From an uncultured Actinomycetes bacterium (GTDB lineage Bacteria; Actinomycetota; Thermoleophilia; Gaiellales; F1-60-MAGs149), in assembly GCA_903873565.1 (NCBI GenBank), contig CAIQOY010000385.1:1-19098 (forward strand): a stretch of DNA of 19,098 bases, in the 5' to 3' direction. Both the position numbers and the translations under genes were made by a program. Positions 6,440 to 16,550 of this stretch are shown here, piece by piece. Each line of letters begins with the position of its first letter. Within the stretch, counting starts at the first letter, position 1. Below the pieces are notes generated by a model. The model saw only the letters and a list, made by a program, of their open reading frames with translations. It ran no database searches and was not told the DNA's origin.

Positions 6440-6843
6440 ACGAGAACACCCCCAAGTACATGATCGGCGTCGCCGCCGAGCTCGTGGGCATGCACCCGCA
6501 GACCCTGCGCATGTACGAGGCGCGCGGCCTCGTGCGCCCGCGCCGCACCGCCGGCGGGACGCGCCTCTACTCCGATCTCGAGCTGCAGCGGCTGCGCCGC
6601 ATCACGGAGCTCGCCTCGGGCCTCGGCCTGTCGCTCCAGGGCGTCGAGCACGTGCTCGCGCTCGAGGACCGGATCCGCCAGCTCGAGCAGCAGGTCCAGG
6701 ACCTGTCCGCCGCCCTCGACGAGGCCGCCCGCGCGATGCAGGCCGAGCTCGAGAGCGTCCACCGGTCGTACAAGCGCGAGATCGTGCCGTACGCCCCGCC
6801 CGGCGCGGAGATCGTGATCCGCCGCCGCCGGCCCAGCGCCTGA
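6436..6843 (+). CDS. hspR: Heat-shock repressor HspR (MerR family)
   Basis: A 135-residue MerR-type regulator. The winged helix-turn-helix (about 8-60) has the HspR-type sequence MIGVAAELVGMHPQTLRMYE (9-28) followed by RGLVRPRRTAGGTRLYS. A coiled-coil dimerisation helix covers about 75-115, and a basic tail ends in RRRRPSA. In Streptomyces and mycobacteria HspR binds HAIR sites and represses the dnaK operon and clpB, with DnaK acting as co-repressor, giving feedback on free chaperone level. GTG at 6436 overlaps the dnaJ stop (GTGA), which fixes the start. The gene sits as the last of the core dnaK-grpE-dnaJ-hspR set and directly precedes clpB. A candidate operator is at 2319-2339. Confidence 0.93.
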   Translation: MNENTPKYMIGVAAELVGMHPQTLRMYEARGLVRPRRTAGGTRLYSDLELQRLRRITELASGLGLSLQGVEHVLALEDRIRQLEQQVQDLSAALDEAARAMQAELESVHRSYKREIVPYAPPGAEIVIRRRRPSA

Positions 6844-6886
6844 TCCCCAACCCCACATCCCCCGAAAGACCAGAAGAGACACCACG

Positions 6887-9487
<2,601 letters not shown>

Positions 9488-9489
9488 GC

Positions 9490-10356
9490 ATGGGCATCCT
9501 CCGCCGCGGACGCGGGGCCCCGGGCCCCGAGGACGACCTCGACCTCGATCCCGAGGCGGGGCTCGCCGCGGCGGAGCCCGCCGACGACGAGGAGCAGGGG
9601 CCGCTCGGCCCGACCGGCCGGCCCCTGCACCCCGTCGGCGCCTACTTCGAGGCGGCCTTCCGCCGCTTCGGCGTCAACTTCGGCGGCTACCTGCTCCTGA
9701 CCGCGATCTGCGGCCTGCCGTGGGCGGTCGCCGAGTTCACGCTCGACGGCAGCGGCCTCGAGCCGCAGCTGCAGCTCCTGATCCGCGGGGCGCTGCTGGC
9801 CTTCGGCCTCGTGGCCCTGACCGCGGCGGCCACCGCGCTCGTGGCCGGCGGCATCCGCGGGCGCGCCGGGGCCGTGGCGGTGGCCTGCGTGATCACCGCG
9901 ATCCCGGCCAGCCTCGTGGTCTGGAACCTGTCCGCGCTCGCGCTCGCCCCGATCCTGCCCCTGGTGCTGTTCCCGCCGATCATCGCCGTCTCCGGCGACG
10001 CCGGCGGCGCCCGCGCCGTCTGGGCGGGCGTCGAGGCCAGCGCCCGCTGGTTCCGCCGCGCCTACGCCTGCGTGTTCGGCATCGTGATCGTGGCCGTCGG
10101 CCTCTGGATCGGCTTCACCACGGTCGCCTTCGTGATCACCGGCCCGGTCGGCGACCACCTGCGCATCGTGCTCACGATGCTGTTCCTGTGGCCGATCGCG
10201 GCGCTGGTCTTCCGCAACCTCTACGGCGACATGACCGGGCGGCTCGTGATCAACGCCGCCCCGCGCGAGAACGAGTACCGCAAGGACCTCGCGCGCCGCA
10301 AGCGGGAGCGCGCGAAGCGCAACCGCCGCCGCATGCGGCGCATCACCGAGGAGTAG
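9490..10356 (+). CDS. Polytopic membrane protein of unknown function, end of heat-shock operon
   Basis: A 288-residue protein not recognised as a named family. It has a short basic start (MGILRRGRGA), an acidic Asp/Glu/Pro-rich cytoplasmic segment (15-40), and an amphipathic stretch (about 50-62). About six TM helices follow, near 63-83, 97-121, 126-145, 147-167, 193-216 and 222-241. A very basic C-terminal tail (260-288) contains RRKRERAKRNRRRMRR. The layout resembles YciC/DUF975-like membrane proteins, but that is only a topological impression. ATG at 9490 is 2 nt after the clpB stop with no room for its own promoter, so it is co-transcribed with clpB. Nothing in it points to chaperone work. 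Its charge pattern (acidic N-tail, basic C-tail) would place both ends in the cytoplasm with an even number of helices. Confidence 0.78.
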   Translation: MGILRRGRGAPGPEDDLDLDPEAGLAAAEPADDEEQGPLGPTGRPLHPVGAYFEAAFRRFGVNFGGYLLLTAICGLPWAVAEFTLDGSGLEPQLQLLIRGALLAFGLVALTAAATALVAGGIRGRAGAVAVACVITAIPASLVVWNLSALALAPILPLVLFPPIIAVSGDAGGARAVWAGVEASARWFRRAYACVFGIVIVAVGLWIGFTTVAFVITGPVGDHLRIVLTMLFLWPIAALVFRNLYGDMTGRLVINAAPRENEYRKDLARRKRERAKRNRRRMRRITEE

Positions 10357-10408
10357 GCGTCCGCGCGCAGGGCGCGTCCGCGAACGCGGCGAGGCCGCGC
10401 GCGGGCGG

Positions 10409-10441
10409 GCGGCGCGGGCCGCCGATCGGCAGCCGCGCCGC
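10409..10441. terminator. Candidate bidirectional terminator hairpin between convergent genes
   Basis: A perfect 9-bp inverted repeat, GCGGCGCGG (10409-10417) and CCGCGCCGC (10433-10441), encloses a 15-nt loop that itself contains the palindrome GCCGATCGGC (10421-10430). It lies in the 105-bp gap between the ends of the convergent membrane-protein gene and the molybdoenzyme gene, where a terminator is expected. There is no T-run on either side, so it would be a U-less type, and chance GC repeats are common at this base composition. Confidence 0.4.
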
Positions 10442-10461
10442 GAGCCCGCGCACGAGATCCC

Positions 10462-12732
10462 TCACGCGTTGATCGCCTCCCAGACCCGGTTGGGCGTCAT
10501 CGGCAGCTGGCGGACGCGCGCGCCCGTCACCTGGCGGATGCCGTTGCCGATCGCGGCGAGCGTCGGGACGCTCGGCGGCTCGGCGATGCCCTTGAGGCCG
10601 TGCGGGCCGCCGTCCGTGGCCGACGGGCCGACGAAGGCGATGTCGATCGGCGGGGCGTCCGCCATCGTCTGCAGCTTGTACTCGAGCAGGCCCGGGTTGA
10701 GGATCGTGCCGTCCTCGCCGATCTGCGAGCCCTCGAGCAGGGCCTGCCCGATGCCCATCACGACGCCGCCCTCGACCTGGCCCTCGGCCCCGATCGGGTT
10801 GACGATCGTGCCGGAGTCGTGGGCGGCGGCGACGCGCAGGACGCGCACCACGCCCGTCTCCCGGTCGACCTTGACGTGGACCGCGTGGCAGAAGAACGTG
10901 GGGGCGACCCACGAGTCCATGCCCATCCGGCCGACGCAGGCCGAGCCGGAGACCTCGGGGGCCGACGGCGGGGTGCCCGAGCCGGTCGCGATGAGCTGGT
11001 CGCCGCCCGCGGCCTCGCCGGCGAGCTCCGCGATCGCGACGCTCTTGTCGGGCGAGCCCTTGACGTAGGCGGCGCCCCCGCCGAGCTCGATGTCGCCCTT
11101 GGCGGCCTCGAGCTTCTCGGCGGCCATGTCGAGCAGCCGCTCGCGCAGGACGCGGGAGGCCTCGACCACGGCGCGGCCGTTGTTGAGGGTGGTCTGGGAG
11201 CCGGAGGAGCCCATGTCCCACGGGCCGGCCTCGGTGTCCTGGTAGACGATCGAGAAGTCCTCGGGGCGCATCCCGAGCTCCTGCGCGGCGAGCCGCGGCA
11301 GGCCCATCACGGCGCCCGAGCCGCACTCCTGGGCGCCCGTCACGATCGTGGCCGAGCCGTCGCCGTTGAACTTGACGTACGCGCCCGACGAGGAGCCGAA
11401 GGACGGCCACCAGCCGATCGCGATGCCGATCGCCTCGTCGGCGGGCAGCTCCCGCCCGTAGCCGATCATCTCGGCCGCCGTCTCGAGGCACTGCGGGGCG
11501 CCGTGCGGGTCGAGGGTCTGGCCCGTCGCCGTCTGGTCGCCGTCGCGCACGACGTTGTGCAGGCGGAAGGCGAGCGGGTCCATGCCGATCGTGCGGGCCA
11601 GCTCGTCCATGTGGCACTCGAGCGCCCAGTTCGCCTGGGGGGCGGTGGGGGCGCGCACGGAGCCGGACGGCTGGTGGTTGGTGTAGGCCAGGTGCGCCTG
11701 CACGTCGACCGCGGGGATCCGGTACGGGCCGATCGCGTGCATGCCCGCCAGCTCCGGGAAGAAGCCGGCGTCGGCGGTGTAGGCGCCGTTGTCGATCACG
11801 ATGCGCGCGCGGCGCGCGGTGATCGTGCCGTCCCGCTTCACGCCCGTCTCGAGCTCCACGACCATGCCCTCGCGGCGGTGGTCGGGGGCGATGAACTCCT
11901 CGCGGCGCGAGAAGACGAGCTTCGCGGGGCGCTTGGCCTTGCGGGCGACGGCGGCCACGTGGGCCTCGAAGTGGAACTCGCACTTGCCGCCGAAGCCGCC
12001 GCCGAGGTGCGGGACGATCACGCGCACCGCGTTCTCGGGCATGCCGAGGCAGTGGGCGACGCCGCTTCGGGCGTTGAAGGGCACCTGCGTGGACGACCAG
12101 ATGGTGACCTGGTCGCCGTGCCACTCGGCGATCACGGCGCGCGGCTCGATCGGCGCGGCGTGCTGCATGTCGGCGACGTAGCGCTCGCGCACGATCTCGT
12201 CAGCGGCGGCGAAGCCGGCCTCGGCGTCGCCGTGGACGATCGACGTGTGGCAGGCCTCGTTGCCCTGGCGGACGATGTCGAAGGCGTCGCCGTAGGACTG
12301 CCAGTCGGCGTGCACGAGCGGCGCGCCCTCGGCCAGCGAGTCCTCGATGTCGTTGACCACGGGCAGGGCCTCGAGGTCGACCTCGATCAGGGCGCAGGCG
12401 GCCTCGGCGATCTCGGGCGTCGCGGCGGCGACGGCGGCGATGATCTCGCCCTCGAAGCGCGTGTAGTCCTTCGCGAACAGGCGGCGGTCCTGGATGTAGC
12501 CGCCGTGCGCGACGTCGGGGACGTCCGCGTGGGTGACGACGGCGAAGACGCCGGGCAGCGCCTCGGCCTTCGACGTGTCGATCGAGCGGATGCGGCCGTG
12601 CGCGATGCCCGCGTAGCGGAACTTGCAGTGCACGAGCCCGGTCAGCTCGAGGTCGGCCGTGTAGCGGCCGAGCCCCGTCACCTTGTCCTTGCCGTCCTGG
12701 CGCTTGAAGGTCCGATCCTCGATGACGGCCAT
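10462..12732 (-). CDS. Xanthine dehydrogenase-family molybdopterin-binding (large) subunit
   Basis: A 756-residue molybdenum hydroxylase catalytic subunit. The N-terminal aldehyde oxidase/xanthine dehydrogenase a/b hammerhead domain (about 10-120, GKDKVTGLGRYTADL) precedes the molybdopterin-binding domains. These carry GGGFGGK at 244-250, RAPTAPQ with R360 in the substrate-pocket region, and KGIAEPP near the end, whose E718 corresponds to the catalytic glutamate of the family. These enzymes hydroxylate N-heterocycles, aldehydes, CO or aryl-CoA thioesters using the Mo-cytosine or Mo-pterin cofactor; the substrate cannot be told from sequence alone. The usual FAD and [2Fe-2S] subunit genes are absent on both sides, so it is an orphan large subunit here. 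ATG at 12732 has a strong GGGAGGGG site (12743-12736). It ends in VWEAINA, a normal family terminus. Confidence 0.92.
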   Translation of the reverse strand: MAVIEDRTFKRQDGKDKVTGLGRYTADLELTGLVHCKFRYAGIAHGRIRSIDTSKAEALPGVFAVVTHADVPDVAHGGYIQDRRLFAKDYTRFEGEIIAAVAAATPEIAEAACALIEVDLEALPVVNDIEDSLAEGAPLVHADWQSYGDAFDIVRQGNEACHTSIVHGDAEAGFAAADEIVRERYVADMQHAAPIEPRAVIAEWHGDQVTIWSSTQVPFNARSGVAHCLGMPENAVRVIVPHLGGGFGGKCEFHFEAHVAAVARKAKRPAKLVFSRREEFIAPDHRREGMVVELETGVKRDGTITARRARIVIDNGAYTADAGFFPELAGMHAIGPYRIPAVDVQAHLAYTNHQPSGSVRAPTAPQANWALECHMDELARTIGMDPLAFRLHNVVRDGDQTATGQTLDPHGAPQCLETAAEMIGYGRELPADEAIGIAIGWWPSFGSSSGAYVKFNGDGSATIVTGAQECGSGAVMGLPRLAAQELGMRPEDFSIVYQDTEAGPWDMGSSGSQTTLNNGRAVVEASRVLRERLLDMAAEKLEAAKGDIELGGGAAYVKGSPDKSVAIAELAGEAAGGDQLIATGSGTPPSAPEVSGSACVGRMGMDSWVAPTFFCHAVHVKVDRETGVVRVLRVAAAHDSGTIVNPIGAEGQVEGGVVMGIGQALLEGSQIGEDGTILNPGLLEYKLQTMADAPPIDIAFVGPSATDGGPHGLKGIAEPPSVPTLAAIGNGIRQVTGARVRQLPMTPNRVWEAINA

Positions 12733-12771
12733 CCGCCCCTCCCGTGGTGCATCGCAGTGCCTACGGCCGGA

Positions 12772-12777
12772 ATCCTA
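12772..12777 (-). promoter_or_regulatory. Candidate -10 element for the molybdoenzyme gene
   Basis: TAGGAT on the minus strand, 39 nt before the ATG at 12732, is identical to the hexamer preceding the 644-2242 gene. It would give a leader of roughly 30 nt that includes the GGGAGGGG ribosome site. No convincing -35 is visible. It lies in the 76-bp gap after pth, where an independent promoter is plausible. Confidence 0.25.
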
Positions 12778-12808
12778 CCCGCGCCGCCCGGCGCCCGCCA
12801 TGACGGCT

Positions 12809-13375
12809 TCAGGGCCAGCGGGCGAGCGCGGCGTCGATGCCCTCGGCGCAGATCGCGCTCGCGCAGGCCGCCGCCTCGGCGGCGAGGGCGTCGGGGTCCT
12901 CGTCGGCCTCGAAGGCGCTCAGCACGTAGGCGGCGACGTCGCGGGGGTCGCCGCGACCGGGCCGGCCGACACCGCAGCGCACGCGCAGGAAGTCGGGCGA
13001 CCCGAGCGCGTCCGCCATCGAGCGCAGGCCGTTGTGGCCCTTCAGGCCGCCGCCCGCGCGGGCGCGCACGGCGCCGGGGGCGAGCTCGATGTCGTCGTAG
13101 ACCACGACGATCCGGTCGACGGGCACCCGCAGCTCGCGCACGCAGGCGCCGACGCTGCGGCCCGAGTCGTTCATGAACGTCTCGGGGGCGAGCACGCCGA
13201 CGGAGGAGCCGTCGATCCGCAGCTCGGCGTAGCGGCCGCTGAAGCGGCTGCGCCAGGACGCCGCGTGGTCGGCCACGAGGCGCTCCGCGGCCATCCAGCC
13301 GACGTTGTGGCGCGTGCGGGCGTAGCGCGCACCCGGGTTGCCGAGCCCGACGACCAGGTCGTCGACGTAGCCCAC
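12809..13375 (-). CDS. pth: Peptidyl-tRNA hydrolase
   Basis: A 188-residue Pth, which cleaves the ester bond of peptidyl-tRNA that drops off ribosomes and so recycles tRNA. Family motifs are all present: GLGNPG (10-15) with N13, the catalytic H23 in RTRHNVGW, TFMNDSG with M68 and N69, the VYDD motif with D94/D95, and KGHNGLRSM with H114 and N115. These correspond to the E. coli residues N10, H20, M67, N68, D93, H113 and N114. The usual GGSAGGHNG loop is GGGLKGHNG here. GTG at 13375 starts 3 nt after the rplY stop, so the two are coupled. The order rplY-pth is conserved across many bacteria. Confidence 0.96.
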   Translation of the reverse strand: MGYVDDLVVGLGNPGARYARTRHNVGWMAAERLVADHAASWRSRFSGRYAELRIDGSSVGVLAPETFMNDSGRSVGACVRELRVPVDRIVVVYDDIELAPGAVRARAGGGLKGHNGLRSMADALGSPDFLRVRCGVGRPGRGDPRDVAAYVLSAFEADEDPDALAAEAAACASAICAEGIDAALARWP

Positions 13376-13378
13376 GGG

Positions 13379-14089
13379 CTACTCGCCGGCGTCGTCGCCG
13401 CCCGCGTCCCCGCCGGACGCGGCGTCGCCGGCCTCGGCGGACGGGGCCTCGCCGCCCTCGGCGGCGCCCTCCTCGCCCTCGACGCCCTCCTCGCCCTCGC
13501 CGGCCTCGTCGGCGACCGCGAGCGCGGCGCGCGTGACGACGCACGAGCAGACGGTGGCGGCGAGGTCGCCGGCGAACTCGTACTCGCCGGTGGCGACGAG
13601 GTCGGAGACGTGCAGCGACTGGCCGATCTTGAGCGGCGTGACGTCGACGAGGATCTCGGTCGGGACGGAGCCCGGCAGCGCGGCGACCAGCACCTCGTGC
13701 AGCGAGTGCTCGATCATGCCGCCGTCGAGCCTGACGCCCTCGGCCTCGCCGACCAGGTGCACCGGCACCGGGGCGGTGATCTTCTCGGTCATCGAGATGG
13801 CCAAGAGGTCGACGTGCGTGACGCGGTCGCGCACCCGGTCGATCTCCATCGCCTTGAGGATCGCGTTGACCGGCTGCGACTCGCCGTCGATGACGAGCGA
13901 GAGGATCGCGTTGCGGCCGGACTCGCCGGTGAAGGCGGCGCGCAGCTTGACGCGCTCGACCTGGATCGGCAGCGGCTCGCGGCCCTGCCCGTAGAGCACG
14001 CCGGGGATCACGTCCTGCTTGCGCAGGCGCTGGTTGGCGCGCGTGGAGGCGGCCTCGCGCTTCGTGATCTGGATGGTCGTGTCGGACAT
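13379..14089 (-). CDS. rplY: 50S ribosomal protein L25, general stress CTC/TL5 type
   Basis: A 236-residue long-form bL25 that binds 5S rRNA. The N-terminal L25 domain (about 1-92) contains KREAASTRANQRLRKQDVIPGVLYG. The C-terminal TL5/CTC domain (about 93-195) contains HVDLLAISMTEKITAPVPV and DVTPLKIGQSLHVSDL. The last 40 residues are an extremely acidic Glu/Gly/Ala tail (about 197-236), as often seen in actinobacterial CTC proteins. ATG at 14089 is preceded by GGAG at suitable distance. pth follows after 3 nt. In Bacillus the homologue (Ctc) is induced by stress; whether that holds here cannot be seen. Confidence 0.95.
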   Translation of the reverse strand: MSDTTIQITKREAASTRANQRLRKQDVIPGVLYGQGREPLPIQVERVKLRAAFTGESGRNAILSLVIDGESQPVNAILKAMEIDRVRDRVTHVDLLAISMTEKITAPVPVHLVGEAEGVRLDGGMIEHSLHEVLVAALPGSVPTEILVDVTPLKIGQSLHVSDLVATGEYEFAGDLAATVCSCVVTRAALAVADEAGEGEEGVEGEEGAAEGGEAPSAEAGDAASGGDAGGDDAGE

Positions 14090-14119
14090 CGCTCGCGCTC
14101 CGGTCTCGGTGCGCGCGGC

Positions 14120-14125
14120 ACTGTA
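14120..14125 (-). promoter_or_regulatory. Candidate -10 element for rplY-pth
   Basis: TACAGT on the minus strand, 30 nt before the rplY ATG, fits TAnnnT. A CTGACG (14151-14146) lies upstream but with a 20-nt spacer, longer than usual. It would allow rplY-pth to be transcribed independently of prs. It immediately follows the hairpin at 14126-14152. Confidence 0.35.
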
Positions 14126-14152
14126 GCCGACACGCGCGCGCGAGGCGTCAGC
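14126..14152 (-). terminator. Candidate hairpin after prs
   Basis: In the minus-strand transcript GCUGACGC (14152-14145) can pair over 8 bp, three of them G-U, with GUGUCGGC (14133-14126), leaving an 11-nt GC-rich loop. It begins 10 nt after the prs stop and lacks a U-run. It could attenuate or end prs messages ahead of the rplY promoter, or be chance in GC-rich DNA. Confidence 0.3.
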
Positions 14153-14162
14153 GGGGCGGTTC

Positions 14163-15194
14163 CTAGAAGAGCTGGTTCTCGCCGCCGAACAGGTTCGACA
14201 CGGAGCCCTCGCGGAAGACCTCGTCGATCGTCTGGGCGAGGATGCCGTCGACGGGCAGGACGCGCACCCGGCTGTCGGCCGCGCGCGGGTCGATCGGCAC
14301 CGTGTCGCAGACCACGACCTCGTGCAGGACCGACTCGCGGATCCGGTCGAGGGCGGGGTCCGACATGATCGCGTGGGTCGCGCAGGCGTAGACCTCGGTG
14401 GCGCCCGCGTTCTTGACCGCCTCGGCGCCCGCGCAGAGCGTGCCGGCCGTGTCGATGATGTCGTCGGAGATGATCGCCTGCTTGCCCGCGACGTCGCCGA
14501 TGATGGCGGCGACGCGCGCCTTGCCGTGCTCGGGGCGCAGCTTGGCGATGATGGCGACGTCGGCGTCGAGCATCTCCGCGAAGCGCGTGGCCAGCTTGGC
14601 GCGGCCCGCGTCGCCCGAGACGACGACGGTGCCCTCGCCGGAGATGCCCATGTCGCGGAAGTGCCGCGCGAACATCGGCAGCGCGGTCATGTGGTCGACG
14701 GGCCCGTCGAAGAAGCCCTGCACCTGGCCCGCGTGGAGATCCATGGTCAGGACGCGGTCGATGCCCGCCGAGCGCAGGAGCGTGGCCACGAGCCGCGCGG
14801 TGATCGGCTCGCGCGGCGCGCTCTTCTTGTCCTGGCGGGCGTACGGGTACCACGGGATGACCGCGGTCACGCGCTTGGCCGAGCCGAGCATGGCCGCGTC
14901 GGCCATGATCATCAGCTCCATCAGGTTGCGGTTGACCGGGTTGACGCAGGACTGCACGAGGAAGACGTCGGCGCCGCGCACCGACTCCTCGAAGCGCGCG
15001 TAGATCTCGCCGTTGGCGAACGACTTGAGGGTGACCTGCCCGAGGCCGACGTCGAGGCGGTCGGCGATGCGCTGCGCGAGGTCCGGGTTCGAGCGGCCCG
15101 AGAAGATCATCAGGCGCTTCGACGGGGTGCGCTCCTGCCAGGAGGCGGGGGACCCGAGCTCGGCCGGGACGTCGAACAGCTTCGAGTCAGTCAT
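14163..15194 (-). CDS. prs: Ribose-phosphate pyrophosphokinase (PRPP synthase)
   Basis: A 343-residue enzyme making PRPP from ribose 5-phosphate and ATP, feeding purine, pyrimidine, histidine, tryptophan and NAD synthesis. It shows SGRSNPDLAQRIA (residues 32-44), the flexible catalytic loop YARQDKKSAPREPI, the Mg/ATP motif DLHAGQ (152-157) followed by FFDGPVDH, and the PRPP-binding loop DDIIDTAGT (244-252). The segment usually VVVSPDxGGV reads VVSGDAGRAK, a small departure from the classical form. ATG at 15194 has a strong AGGAGG site 5 nt upstream and overlaps the glmU end by 8 nt. A downstream ATG (MIFSGR) would give a core closer to the classical N-terminus, but the ribosome site favours 15194. 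glmU-prs coupling is common in bacteria. Confidence 0.97.
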   Translation of the reverse strand: MTDSKLFDVPAELGSPASWQERTPSKRLMIFSGRSNPDLAQRIADRLDVGLGQVTLKSFANGEIYARFEESVRGADVFLVQSCVNPVNRNLMELMIMADAAMLGSAKRVTAVIPWYPYARQDKKSAPREPITARLVATLLRSAGIDRVLTMDLHAGQVQGFFDGPVDHMTALPMFARHFRDMGISGEGTVVVSGDAGRAKLATRFAEMLDADVAIIAKLRPEHGKARVAAIIGDVAGKQAIISDDIIDTAGTLCAGAEAVKNAGATEVYACATHAIMSDPALDRIRESVLHEVVVCDTVPIDPRAADSRVRVLPVDGILAQTIDEVFREGSVSNLFGGENQLF

Positions 15195-16527
15195 CGCGCC
15201 TCCTCTGCGCGTAGTTCTCCTTCACGACCTGCCGGGCCCGGGCGATCCCGAGCGCGCCCGGCGGGACGTCATCCGTGATGATGGACCCCGCGCCGGTCGT
15301 CGCGTCGTCGCCCACGCTGACGGGGGCGACGAAGACGCAGTCCGAGCCGGTGCGGACGCGGCTGCCGATGACCGTGCGGTGCTTGTCGACGCCGTCGTAG
15401 TTGGCGGTGATGTTGCCGGCGCCGATGTTGGTGTCCTCGCCGATCTCGGCGTCGCCGACGTAGGAGAGGTGGGGGATCTTCGAGCGCGCGCCGACGTCGG
15501 CGTTCTTCGTCTCCGCGAAGGCCCCGACGCGGGCGCCCGCGCGCAGGTGGGTGCCGGGGCGCAGGTGCGCGAACGGCCCGGCCTGGGCGCCGGCCTCGAG
15601 GACGGCGCCGTCGAGGACGCTGTGCGGGCCGGCCTCGGCGCCCGCGGCGAGGTGCGTCGCGCCGCGCAGGACCGTGCCGGGGTGCACGACGCAGTCGGGC
15701 TCGAGCACGACGTCCGCGTCGATGTAGGTGGAGTCGGGGTCGACGATGCCGGCGCCGGCCAGCATGTGCGCCTCGAGCAGGCGCGCGCGCAGGAGCGCCG
15801 CCGCCTCGGCCAGCTCGACGCGCGTGTTGACGCCGAGGAGCAGCGCGGGGTCGGCGATCTCGGCGGCGTCGACGAGGCCGCCCGCGGCCGCCACCAGCGG
15901 GATCGCGTCCGGCAGGTAGAGCTCGCCCTGGGCGTTGTCGGTGCCGAGCCCGTCGAGGGCGGGGCGCAGGGCGTCCGCGGCGAAGACGTAGAGGCCGGCG
16001 TTGACCTCGCGCACGGCGAGCTCGTCGTCGGTGGCGTCGCGCGCCTCGACGATGCGGATGGAGCCGCCCGCGCGGATCACGCGGCCGTAGCCGCCGGGCT
16101 CGTCGAGCCGGAAGGTGGCGAGGGTCGCCTGCGCGCCGGAGGCGCGGTGGGCGGCGACGAGGTCGCCGAGCAGCTCCGCCGTCAAGAGCGGCGTATCACC
16201 AGAGACGACGAGGACGTCGCCGGAGAAGCCGTCGAGGGCGGGCATCGCCACGCGCACCGCGTCGCCCGTGCCGAGCTGGTTCTCCTGGACCACCGTCTCG
16301 GCGTCGCCGACGGCGGCCCCGACGGCGTCCGCGGCGTCCGGCGGCACCACCACGACGATGCGCTCGGCGCCGGCCCCGCGGACCGCCGCGAGCACCCAGC
16401 CGACCAGCGGGCGGCCCCAGATCGGGTGCAGCACCTTCGGGGTCGCGGACCGCATGCGGGTGCCCTTCCCGCCGGCCATCACGATGCAGGCGAGGGGCCG
16501 ATCGGCGGTGGGGGCGGGGGGCGTCAT
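15187..16527 (-). CDS. glmU: Bifunctional GlmU: GlcN-1-P acetyltransferase / GlcNAc-1-P uridyltransferase
   Basis: A 446-residue cytoplasmic enzyme that makes UDP-N-acetylglucosamine for peptidoglycan. The N-terminal uridyltransferase domain has MAGGKGTRM (17-25), the nucleotide-binding loop, then ENQLGTGDAV and VSGDTPLL. The C-terminal left-handed beta-helix acetyltransferase domain (about 240-446) contains the hexapeptide repeats, the catalytic H353 in KIPHLSYVGDAEIG and NIGAGNITANYDG. ATG at 16527 follows a GAGGGGG site. It starts 23 nt after the stop of the peroxiredoxin gene and overlaps prs by 8 nt, so all three are probably one transcript. Length is normal. Confidence 0.97.
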   Translation of the reverse strand: MTPPAPTADRPLACIVMAGGKGTRMRSATPKVLHPIWGRPLVGWVLAAVRGAGAERIVVVVPPDAADAVGAAVGDAETVVQENQLGTGDAVRVAMPALDGFSGDVLVVSGDTPLLTAELLGDLVAAHRASGAQATLATFRLDEPGGYGRVIRAGGSIRIVEARDATDDELAVREVNAGLYVFAADALRPALDGLGTDNAQGELYLPDAIPLVAAAGGLVDAAEIADPALLLGVNTRVELAEAAALLRARLLEAHMLAGAGIVDPDSTYIDADVVLEPDCVVHPGTVLRGATHLAAGAEAGPHSVLDGAVLEAGAQAGPFAHLRPGTHLRAGARVGAFAETKNADVGARSKIPHLSYVGDAEIGEDTNIGAGNITANYDGVDKHRTVIGSRVRTGSDCVFVAPVSVGDDATTGAGSIITDDVPPGALGIARARQVVKENYAQRRRDD

Positions 16528-16550
16528 CCGGCCCCCTCAACACTAGTCCG

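Noticed and set aside
10357..10461. A small gene or extension of the molybdoenzyme in the gap before its stop
   Set aside because: The readable frame here (RDLVRGLAARLP and on) is out of frame with the enzyme, has no start of its own, and the enzyme already ends naturally in VWEAINA.
10600..13176. An 858-codon plus-strand frame across the molybdoenzyme and pth genes
   Set aside because: It is antisense to two well-supported genes, spans their boundary and has low-complexity Arg/Gly/Val/Ala composition.
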